A stretch of 39,176 nt of DNA from PALSA-1296 sp037143335. GTDB taxonomy: Bacteria > Bacteroidota > Ignavibacteria > Palsa-1295. The notes beneath the pieces are model-generated. The model was not told the origin of the DNA, ran no database searches, and was given only the letters and a program-made list of their open reading frames with translations. The DNA is taken from contig JBAWZA010000022.1 of NCBI GenBank assembly GCA_037143335.1, positions 1 to 39,176 of the forward strand, given 5' to 3'. The position numbers and the translations under genes are program-made. Below are positions 16,117 to 23,179 of the stretch, piece after piece (position 1 is the stretch's first letter; each line of letters begins with the position of its first letter).

Positions 16117-18627
16117 TTATTTCGTCACCACGAATTTTTCGGTCACCGCGTACCCTGAGGCGGTTAAGACGACGTAATAACTTCCCGATGGCAATTCCGA
16201 AATATCGGCTTCGGTAGAACCAAATTCAGCAGGTGATACATCTTTCATCAAGGTCTTGAGTTCATGACCGATTTCATCAAAGAGCACAATTGTGGTTGGG
16301 CCTTCAGTCGGCAACGAATAATTGATACTCACTTTTGATGAATGCGCGATCGCGGGGTTCGGTGAAATATGAACAATCCTTGGACGCTCGCCAGTTGTGG
16401 GAGCACTTGGTGTGACGCCAACAGTTCGGGGGAGATTTGCAATGTTAATGCGATACATTCCCCGACCGTATGTCGTGGCAAGAAGATACTCGTGATTTTT
16501 GCCACGCACCCGGAGTTTTGTAATCGAGCAGAGCGGAATCCCATCGCGCAACGGCTCCCACGAAGCACCTTGATCTATCGAACGCATAACGCCGTAACTG
16601 TGCCCCAAGAACAAGTCCCCGTTCGGAGCAACAGCAATTGCCGTTGCATTTAAATCAGGCAAATTGTTCTTAGGAGCAACCCAGGTCTTACCGTAATCAG
16701 TTGTCTTCCAGAAATGCTTTACTCCATAGCCCTGTACACTTGCATACGCAATCGCTGCATTATTCGGATCGGCAACAATAGAACTTGCAATGCCAGTTTT
16801 TGTCGTTGACTTCGTCCACTTCGCGGCTGTGAGATCACTGGCATTCTTCGTTACATAAATGTATCCCGAAGCCGCCGATTGGTAGCCGGCTCCGACATAG
16901 ACTACGGCGGGGTCTGCAGCTGCTACATGGAGAGCCGATGGGAACATCTGGATAGTGGAAATTTTCGAGAGCGAGTTCACGCCATCCGTGGAGTAGTGAA
17001 CATAATAATATCCTGCAATCGCAACCGCGTTAGCATCTGACTCCGCGACATCAAATTTCATATAAAATGGTGCGCCTTCGGAAGCAAGCGCGGAGTTCGC
17101 AGGAATCACGTTATCAATATCCCACGCGAATCCACCGGTAGTAGATTTATGAAGGTCTGCATTGATGTATGTTGAGTACGCAATTTGCCCTCCATCTTCT
17201 TGTGAGATCGAGCAATTGCCACCATCGCCACCATAGGTTTGCACGAAGGTACGGTCATTTGCATAGGCATGATTAATGCCGTTATCCTGACAGCCGCCTA
17301 AGACGAAGGAAAAATCCGGAGCCGCATCACCACCAACAAAAAGGAGCGTAGCAAGACCGTCATTCTTCGATTGCTGCCAACTCAATCCATTGCTATTACT
17401 AAAGAAAATCCCACCGTCGGTAAGTGCATAGAGGCTACCCGGTGAATATGGATTAAATGCTAATACGTGAATATCTGCATGGGTGAAACTGCTCAGATTG
17501 GAAGCTTCGCCCCAACTTGTGTAGCGAGTTACGGTTGTTCCTCCGTTGCCTGTGCCGTAAATGTCAAGTCCGCCCATCACGACATTGTTTGCATTATTAG
17601 GATTCACCGCACAAGCATTATCATACCAACCTTGGTTGCTCATGTAATTCTCGTGGTTCCAAATGATTGCCCAAGTCTTTCCATTATCATCGGAACGCCC
17701 CAAACCGAGGGAACCGCCAGTACTACCATCAGCGATACTTGCATACACCCGAGTTGGATCTTTCTTGGAGATCGCAAGTGTGACCGTGTTCTTACCGGAA
17801 ATATTTGCTGCTACGTCACTTGACCAATTCTCGCCAGCATCAGTAGATCTCACTATCTGACCACCGCCACCAGCAATAATGGTCTGAGTGTTCGATGGAT
17901 CAAGCACCATGTGTGTGACTCCGTCTAGTTGAAGATTCTGTTTCCAAGTCATTCCAGCGTCAGTACTCTTTCGCATACCATCTGTACCGGTAATATAAAC
18001 GACAGAGGAATTTGATGGGTCAACTACCACCTGATTGCACTGATAACCAATAACAGAGGCATCGGCAGGGTGAGTCCAATTAATACCCCCATCTTCGGAT
18101 TTATATAATCCGTCGCCCACCTGATCATACATATCACCCGTCGCGGCATAAATAATGAGTCGGTTATTCGGATCAACAGCAACTCCTCCCATCGCATACG
18201 AACTCCATGAATCACTCAAGCTTACCCACGTCTTACCCGCATCGGTAGTTTTCCAGAGTCCACCACCGGATGCACCCATATATAGATAATTTGGATTTGA
18301 TGGGTCGAAGGCAATGCAAGAGGGTCTGCCACTAACGCTACCAGTACCATTCCGCGAATATGCCTGAGAACCGGCTACTTGCTCCCAGGAGTTGACAGAC
18401 TGAATCATCATTCTCTTGGAGCGGGGGATAGCAGTAAATTGCTTGTAACCGCGTAGCTTCGCTTCGGGAATATTAGTATCTGTGCCAGACATTTCAATAG
18501 CGCGCCAATACGCAGCACGCTCAGTTAGACGTTGACGTAAGCCCCAATCTTCATCGGCACGTTTGGTGGTTTGTGCAAGGACGCTTGCGCATGTAATTGT
18601 AAGGAATATCGTTATTAAGAACTTCAT
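16117..18627 (-). CDS. Secreted BNR/Asp-box beta-propeller protein with T9SS sorting domain
   Basis: An 836-residue protein with a signal peptide (cleavage near VLAQ). The N-terminal 20-100 region contains DEDWGLRQRLTERAAYW, also seen at the start of other FCB propeller proteins. Residues about 100-740 carry many BNR/Asp-box repeats, S/T-x-D-x-G-x-x-W: KTTDAGKTW, KSEDGGINW, KSTDAGMTW, RSTDAGENW, RSDDNGKTW, KTTDYGKTW and RSIDQGASW. Each is preceded by a VDPxN segment. This is the sialidase/VPS10-type propeller architecture, but the sialidase catalytic residues cannot be confirmed. Residues about 755-836 (HISPNPAIAHSS to KFVVTK) are a T9SS sorting domain. Role likely extracellular binding or glycan/polymer handling, not demonstrated. 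It is divergent from the acyl-CoA carboxylase gene. Confidence 0.92.
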   Translation of the reverse strand: MKFLITIFLTITCASVLAQTTKRADEDWGLRQRLTERAAYWRAIEMSGTDTNIPEAKLRGYKQFTAIPRSKRMMIQSVNSWEQVAGSQAYSRNGTGSVSGRPSCIAFDPSNPNYLYMGASGGGLWKTTDAGKTWVSLSDSWSSYAMGGVAVDPNNRLIIYAATGDMYDQVGDGLYKSEDGGINWTHPADASVIGYQCNQVVVDPSNSSVVYITGTDGMRKSTDAGMTWKQNLQLDGVTHMVLDPSNTQTIIAGGGGQIVRSTDAGENWSSDVAANISGKNTVTLAISKKDPTRVYASIADGSTGGSLGLGRSDDNGKTWAIIWNHENYMSNQGWYDNACAVNPNNANNVVMGGLDIYGTGNGGTTVTRYTSWGEASNLSSFTHADIHVLAFNPYSPGSLYALTDGGIFFSNSNGLSWQQSKNDGLATLLFVGGDAAPDFSFVLGGCQDNGINHAYANDRTFVQTYGGDGGNCSISQEDGGQIAYSTYINADLHKSTTGGFAWDIDNVIPANSALASEGAPFYMKFDVAESDANAVAIAGYYYVHYSTDGVNSLSKISTIQMFPSALHVAAADPAVVYVGAGYQSAASGYIYVTKNASDLTAAKWTKSTTKTGIASSIVADPNNAAIAYASVQGYGVKHFWKTTDYGKTWVAPKNNLPDLNATAIAVAPNGDLFLGHSYGVMRSIDQGASWEPLRDGIPLCSITKLRVRGKNHEYLLATTYGRGMYRINIANLPRTVGVTPSAPTTGERPRIVHISPNPAIAHSSKVSINYSLPTEGPTTIVLFDEIGHELKTLMKDVSPAEFGSTEADISELPSGSYYVVLTASGYAVTEKFVVTK

Positions 18628-18718
18628 AATAATATGACAATATCTATTGTACTTTGAGAACAGTTTTTGAGAATAATAGGTTGTCGCTGTTCATACTAAG
18701 TAGCCATGCTCGAAAGAA

Positions 18719-18750
18719 TTGTTTGATTTGTTCAAATCATCGTACATTTG
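18719..18750 (+). promoter_or_regulatory. Bacteroidetes-type promoter for acyl-CoA carboxylase gene
   Basis: TACATTTG at 18743-18750 fits TAnnTTTG. A TTG at 18719-18721 lies 21 nt upstream, and a TTTG at 18722-18725 offers an alternative 17-nt spacing. The chosen start codon is at 18793. Confidence 0.5.
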
Positions 18751-18792
18751 TACTCAAGCAAGCTATACCACAAAGACACGAAAAAAGACAGA

Positions 18793-20451
18793 ATGTTTCA
18801 AATAGGATCGCCGATTGACCCCAATCAAGCCCAGTACAAAGCGAATGCGGATTTCCACCTTAATGAGTTGGAAAAACTTCGGAAATTAGAAGTCACGACC
18901 ATGCTTGGTGGGGGGCAGAAAAATATTGACAAGCAACACGAGAAGGGAAAGCTCACAGCTCGTGAGAGGATTGCCTTGCTCATTGACAAAAATTCGAACT
19001 TTGAAGAGATCGGATTATTTGCCGCTCACGGACTCTACAAAGAAGAAGGTGGAGCCGCTTCCGCCGGAGTGGTTACTGGTCTCGGTAGAATCAGTGGCAG
19101 ACTTTGCATGATCGTCGCAAACGATGCTACCGTTAAAGCGGGGGCATGGTTTCCGATGACAAGCAAGAAAAATCTACGCGCACAGGAAATTTCGATTGAG
19201 AACAAAATACCGATTATTTATTTGGTTGATAGTGCAGGAGTTTTTCTTCCGATGCAAGATGAAATTTTCCCGGATAAAGAACACTTCGGCAGAATGTTTC
19301 GGAACAATGCAGTGATGAGTTCGATGGGTATCGTCCAGATTGCCGCCATCATGGGACCGTGCGTAGCTGGCGGTGCGTATTTACCCATCATGTCTGACGA
19401 GGCGTTGATCGTCGAAAAAACGGGACATGTGTTTTTAGCAGGAAGTGCTTTAGTCGAAGCAGCAATTGGTGAGAAGATCGATAACGAGTCACTTGGTGGT
19501 GCACGAGTACACTCAGAAGTATCGGGCGTGACTGATTACAAAATGCCGAATGATGAAGTCTGCCTCGAAACAATTCGCTCTCTCGTTTCAAAAATTGGTG
19601 AAAAACCAAGAGCAGGATTTGATCGGATAAAATCTAGCGCACCAAAATACTCTGCAGATGATTTACTTTCCATTCTACCAGTCAATACTACAAAGCCTTA
19701 TGATGTCTATGAAATCATCAGTCGAATCGTAGATAATTCCGAGATAGATGAGTACAAAGCCGATTACGGCAAGTCAATTGTCACTGCATACGCACGCATT
19801 GATGGTTGGGCAGTTGGCATCGTGGCGAATCAACGCAAGGTAGTGAAGAATGCAAAAGGGGAGATGCAAGTAGGTGGTGTAATATATTCCGACTCTGCCG
19901 ATAAAGCCGCGCGCTTTATTATGAATTGCAATCAGAAATTAATTCCGCTTGTATTCTTGCAAGATGTTACTGGCTTTATGGTTGGCTCAAGAAGCGAGCA
20001 TGGTGGAATAATTAAAGATGGTGCGAAGATGGTAAGTGCTGTCGCAAATTCTGTCGTGCCGAAATTCACCTTCATCACGGGGAATTCATACGGCGCAGGT
20101 AATTATGCGATGTGTGGAAAGGCGTACGATCCGCGATTAATCTTCAGTTGGCACTCGGCACGACTGGCTGTGATGAGCGGAGCGGCTGCGTCGAAAACTC
20201 TACTCTCCATCAAACTTGCATCGCTGAAGAAAACTTCGGAGACGATTACGGAAGAAAAGCAAAAGCAAATGCTTGATGAAATTGCCAATCGTTACGAAGA
20301 GCAAACTGGAGCACTCTATGGCGCAGCGAGATTATGGACGGACGGCATCATTGATCCACGAAAAACTCGCGAAATTATTTCTCTCGGTATCGAGATAGCT
20401 TCTCACAATCCCGATATTCCGAAATTTAATCCGGGAGTTATTCAGACATAA
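18793..20451 (+). CDS. Acyl-CoA carboxylase, carboxyltransferase (beta) subunit
   Basis: A 552-residue carboxyltransferase of the propionyl-/methylcrotonyl-CoA carboxylase family, which moves CO2 from carboxybiotin to an acyl-CoA. The N-terminal segment has GGGQKNIDKQHEKGKLTARERI, typical before the first crotonase-like fold. Oxyanion-hole glycines are seen in GPCVAGGAYLPIMSDEA (N half) and GNSYGAGNYAMCGKAYDP (C half). The late KKTSETITEEKQKQML insertion and the GAxxxxR-W-x-D-G-I-I-DP ending are present. I moved the start from 18748 to the ATG at 18793, giving MFQIGSPID, because the extra 15 residues look unrelated. The biotin carboxylase/carrier subunit is not adjacent. The overall pattern is closer to methylcrotonyl-CoA-type beta subunits, but the substrate is not certain. 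Confidence 0.92.
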   Translation: MFQIGSPIDPNQAQYKANADFHLNELEKLRKLEVTTMLGGGQKNIDKQHEKGKLTARERIALLIDKNSNFEEIGLFAAHGLYKEEGGAASAGVVTGLGRISGRLCMIVANDATVKAGAWFPMTSKKNLRAQEISIENKIPIIYLVDSAGVFLPMQDEIFPDKEHFGRMFRNNAVMSSMGIVQIAAIMGPCVAGGAYLPIMSDEALIVEKTGHVFLAGSALVEAAIGEKIDNESLGGARVHSEVSGVTDYKMPNDEVCLETIRSLVSKIGEKPRAGFDRIKSSAPKYSADDLLSILPVNTTKPYDVYEIISRIVDNSEIDEYKADYGKSIVTAYARIDGWAVGIVANQRKVVKNAKGEMQVGGVIYSDSADKAARFIMNCNQKLIPLVFLQDVTGFMVGSRSEHGGIIKDGAKMVSAVANSVVPKFTFITGNSYGAGNYAMCGKAYDPRLIFSWHSARLAVMSGAAASKTLLSIKLASLKKTSETITEEKQKQMLDEIANRYEEQTGALYGAARLWTDGIIDPRKTREIISLGIEIASHNPDIPKFNPGVIQT

Positions 20452-20452
20452 G

Positions 20453-20543
20453 AAATAGTACGCGGATGATGCTGATTTATGAGGATCTTCGCAGATTAAA
20501 TCCGTGTAAATCCGCCAAACTCCGCGTCATCAGCGTGCTATTT
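20453..20543. repeat. Imperfect palindromic intergenic element with ATCCGCGT-like words
   Basis: The outer arms, 20453-20470 and 20526-20543, are near-perfect inverted copies (aaatag, then t/c, acgc, then g/t, gatga). Between them are repeated short words (AATCCGTGT, AATCCGCC, TCCGCGTCAT). It occupies almost the whole gap between the convergent carboxylase and guaB genes. It probably belongs to a dispersed intergenic repeat family and may also act as a bidirectional terminator. Confidence 0.55.
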
Positions 20544-20551
20544 ACTAACGA

Positions 20552-22075
20552 CTAAAGATGATAATTGGGCGACTCCTTCGTAATCGTTACATCATGCGGA
20601 TGTGATTCGCGCAAGCTTGCTGATGAAATTCTGACAAATTTTCCCTTCACTTGAAGCTCTTGAATATTTGCTGAACCTGTATATCCCATCGCTGAACGAA
20701 GACCGCCCGACATTTGGTAAACGACTTCAGAAAGTGGACCTTTGAATGGCACGCGTCCTTCGATTCCTTCAGGGACTAATTTCGAGAGACCTTCTTCGAC
20801 ATCTTGGAAATATCTATCTGCAGATCCTTGCGCCATCGCGGAGAGCGATCCCATTCCGCGATAGGTTTTATATGCTCTGCCATCTAAGAATATTTTTTCA
20901 CCGGGTGACTCTTCCGTGCCAGCGAAAAGATTTCCAATCATCACCGCTGAAGCTCCGGCGGCAATTGCCTTTGGAATATCTCCAGTTTGTTTAATCCCAC
21001 CATCAGCAATAACGGGGATACCTTTCTTAAGTCCGACTTTAGCCGCTTCCATAATTGCAGTCAGTTGTGGTACTCCAACGCCTGCGACGATACGAGTTGT
21101 ACAAATCGAACCGGGTCCGACTCCGACCTTTACCGCATCTGCACCTGCGGCAATGAGTGCAGTGGCGGCTTCGCCAGTTGCAATGTTGCCAGCAATAACT
21201 TGAAGCTCAGGAAATGCTTTCTTAATCCGCTTCACCATCTCGATCACGCCTTTTGTGTGACCATGAGCTGTGTCAACCGAGACTGCATCAACAGACGCGC
21301 CGACAAGCGCCTCTACTCTCGTCATTGTATCAGCTGCAATTCCGATTGCCGCACCGCATATAAGCCTACCACGCGAATCTTTTGCTGCCCAAGGGTGGCG
21401 TTTCTTCTTTTGGATATCCTTGAAAGTGATCAACCCTTTCAGTTTACCTGATTTATCAACGACTGGTAATTTTTCAATTTTATTATATTGGAGAATCTCT
21501 TCTGCTTTTTCGAGCGTCGTCCCGAGTGGTGCAGTCACAAGGTCGCGCTTTGTCATAATGCGATCAACGGGTTGATCGAACTTTGACTCGAAACGTATAT
21601 CTCTGTTAGTTAACATACCCACAAGAAATCCATCTTTATTGATAATCGGAATTCCGGAGATAGAATATTTTTCCATGAGAGCACGTGCTTCGCGCAGCGG
21701 TCTGTCGGCTGTAAGTGTGATGGGGGATTGAATCATCCCGCTTTCGGAGCGCTTCACGCGATCAACTTCTTCAGATTGACGCGCAATAGAAAGATTTTTA
21801 TGGATGATTCCGATTCCACCCTCACGTGCGATAGCAATAGCCATTGCCGATTCTGTTACAGTATCCATCGCGCTCGAAATAAATGGCGCATAGAGTTGGA
21901 TGCTTTGTGTAAGTTGTGTCGAAATGACAACATCGCGTGGCAATACTTCGGAGTAACCCGGTAGGAGCAAGACATCATCGTAAGTGATACCTTCGCCGTA
22001 AGGGAATTTGGTCGCGAAATTAACGGAAACGTTGGAATTTGGCTTCGAAATGCGGGATTGTGTTGTTTTTGGCAT
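20552..22075 (-). CDS. guaB: IMP dehydrogenase
   Basis: A 507-residue enzyme that oxidises IMP to XMP with NAD+, the first committed step to guanine nucleotides. The N-terminus reads FPYGEGITYDDVLLLPGYSE, typical of the family. Two CBS domains follow (about residues 95-225; MIQSPITLTADRPLREA and IMTKRDLVTAPLGTTLEKAE). The catalytic loop is GVGPGSICTTRIVAG with Cys325. GGIKQTGDIPKAIAAGA, the SPGEKIFLDGRAYKTYRGMGS region and the flap near YFQDVEEGLSKLVPEG are all intact. The open frame reaches 22165, but the ATG at 22075 (MPKTTQSR) has an AAGGAG ribosome-binding site 6 nt upstream and gives the usual length. It is divergent from the TIR relic. Confidence 0.97.
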   Translation of the reverse strand: MPKTTQSRISKPNSNVSVNFATKFPYGEGITYDDVLLLPGYSEVLPRDVVISTQLTQSIQLYAPFISSAMDTVTESAMAIAIAREGGIGIIHKNLSIARQSEEVDRVKRSESGMIQSPITLTADRPLREARALMEKYSISGIPIINKDGFLVGMLTNRDIRFESKFDQPVDRIMTKRDLVTAPLGTTLEKAEEILQYNKIEKLPVVDKSGKLKGLITFKDIQKKKRHPWAAKDSRGRLICGAAIGIAADTMTRVEALVGASVDAVSVDTAHGHTKGVIEMVKRIKKAFPELQVIAGNIATGEAATALIAAGADAVKVGVGPGSICTTRIVAGVGVPQLTAIMEAAKVGLKKGIPVIADGGIKQTGDIPKAIAAGASAVMIGNLFAGTEESPGEKIFLDGRAYKTYRGMGSLSAMAQGSADRYFQDVEEGLSKLVPEGIEGRVPFKGPLSEVVYQMSGGLRSAMGYTGSANIQELQVKGKFVRISSASLRESHPHDVTITKESPNYHL

Positions 22076-22106
22076 GAAAAACTCCTTGGTCGGGTTGTTT
22101 TTCGTA

Positions 22107-22114
22107 CAAAGATA
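22107..22114 (-). promoter_or_regulatory. TAnnTTTG -7 element for guaB
   Basis: On the minus strand this reads TATCTTTG, matching TAnnTTTG, 31 nt upstream of the guaB ATG at 22075. A TTTG at 22141-22138 is a possible -33 element, with slightly long spacing (23 nt). Confidence 0.5.
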
Positions 22115-22180
22115 CGAATTTTTCGCGCCTTCCACACCAAAAATAATGATACAATAAGTAATCACGATGTCAGAATAACG

Positions 22181-22188
22181 TATTTTTG
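22181..22188 (+). promoter_or_regulatory. TAnnTTTG -7 element before the TIR relic
   Basis: TATTTTTG matches the consensus exactly and ends 6 nt before the ATG at 22195. If it is used, the transcript would start at or very near the start codon (leaderless). No clear TTG was found at the -33 spacing. Confidence 0.4.
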
Positions 22189-22194
22189 CATTGT

Positions 22195-22335
22195 ATGCCC
22201 CACGATATCTTCATCTCATACAGCTCCAAAGACAAAGAAAAAGCTGACCAGCTTTCGGAGCTGCTTGCTTCTGCCGGACTTTCGGTCTGGATTGATCAAT
22301 CGGCTCTTGATGTCGCAACAAGCTGCGCCGAATGA
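22195..22335 (+). pseudogene. Truncated TIR-domain protein gene (46 codons)
   Basis: The frame starting ATG at 22195 encodes MPHDIFISYSSKDKEKADQ, then LSELLASAGLSVWIDQSALD, and ends after 46 residues. This is a clear start of a TIR domain (TIR_2 type): the DIFISYSSKD strand A/box 1, helix A, then GLSVWID strand B and the start of the BB loop at SALD. A full TIR domain needs about 130 residues. The catalytic glutamate used for NAD+ cleavage and all of the C-terminal half are absent. Similarity ends at about 22311, and the remaining seven codons overlap the 3' end of the convergent ferritin-like gene. It is therefore best read as the 5' remnant of a TIR gene left by a deletion or rearrangement. 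TIR proteins are commonly linked to anti-phage defence, but this copy cannot be a functional TIR enzyme. Confidence 0.72.
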
Positions 22336-23147
22336 TCCTCAACGTGTTCTTTTACTTCATACACTTCCGGAAGTTTGTGATGATGATGCAAGAGCAAACT
22401 AAATTTTTGATAATGACTCATGTGACCCTTGAACCAGCCAGCATTTTTTTGGAGATCATTCATTTCCGGTGGACGGTAGTCTGAGGGGACTCTGAGTGAA
22501 TCCGCTCCTTCGCCTTGCTCAACGATTGCTTCAATAGCCTTAAGTGCAGTCGCTCGCGAAGTGACGATTTGACTGAAACCATGGTGACCCCGATGAAGAT
22601 ATTCCTGAAAACTATTTTTCTGTTTTGTATTTACATCGTCACCCACATAACATTCATCCCAAAGCAACTCAATCCCGATACGGAGGGCATCATACATTTC
22701 TGCGATGGAGTTGTACGAACGTTCGTGCTCGTATGTCACTTCAGATTTTGGATGGGGAAGCTCTATCGCGCAAAAAAGCCGGAGACTATGCTCATTCAGT
22801 GCTTGGGGAGTGATTGGGTAGCCGTGTAACGATTCGGGCAAATACTGCTTTGCCGGATGGATAAACGGTATTCCTTTTTTACCGTCGTAACAAGGCGCAT
22901 GAAATTGGAGTGATTTACCGAGGGCATTGGAAATGTTACACACGAGTTCAATATGAAGCATTTCTTGAACGGCAACAGAGTACATCAGCTTTGCCGCATC
23001 TGGGTAATCGAGCGGCCGCAGCAATCGGAGTCCTTTAATACTGTAGAGCGCCGTAAGATAGAGCGGGATAGTCCATATCTCCAACTCAAGTGCATGCTGC
23101 AGGTGAAGGTGAAGATCGGCTTTCGTCCAAGTTGCCGGATTTTTCAT
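22296..23147 (-). CDS. Ferritin-like protein of the VioB/iminophenyl-pyruvate dimer synthase domain family
   Basis: A 283-residue cytoplasmic-looking protein with no signal peptide. It shows a ferritin-like four-helix arrangement of the VioB-associated type (PF12902-like): LQHALELEIWTIPLYLTALYSI (residues 17-37, Glu21/Glu23 candidate metal ligands), then VAVQEMLHIELVCNISNALG (Glu62 and His65), followed by a long PF-I-HPAKQYLP loop. Later helices include HERSYNSIAEMYDALRIGIE and GHMSHYQKFSLLL. The family includes the VioB domain that couples imine intermediates in violacein/rebeccamycin-type pathways. Stand-alone copies like this one have no settled role, and no indole-pigment genes are nearby. 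It lies 32 bp downstream of the PorE-like gene on the same strand, probably co-transcribed. Its last dozen codons lie on DNA shared with the TIR relic. Confidence 0.83.
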   Translation of the reverse strand: MKNPATWTKADLHLHLQHALELEIWTIPLYLTALYSIKGLRLLRPLDYPDAAKLMYSVAVQEMLHIELVCNISNALGKSLQFHAPCYDGKKGIPFIHPAKQYLPESLHGYPITPQALNEHSLRLFCAIELPHPKSEVTYEHERSYNSIAEMYDALRIGIELLWDECYVGDDVNTKQKNSFQEYLHRGHHGFSQIVTSRATALKAIEAIVEQGEGADSLRVPSDYRPPEMNDLQKNAGWFKGHMSHYQKFSLLLHHHHKLPEVYEVKEHVEDHSAQLVATSRAD

Positions 23148-23179
23148 TGGATCGCGAATTCAAATGATAAATCTTAAGA

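Noticed and set aside
22195..22335. TIR fragment as an intact defence gene
   Set aside because: Only the first third of the domain is present, and the catalytic Glu region is missing, so I call it a relic.
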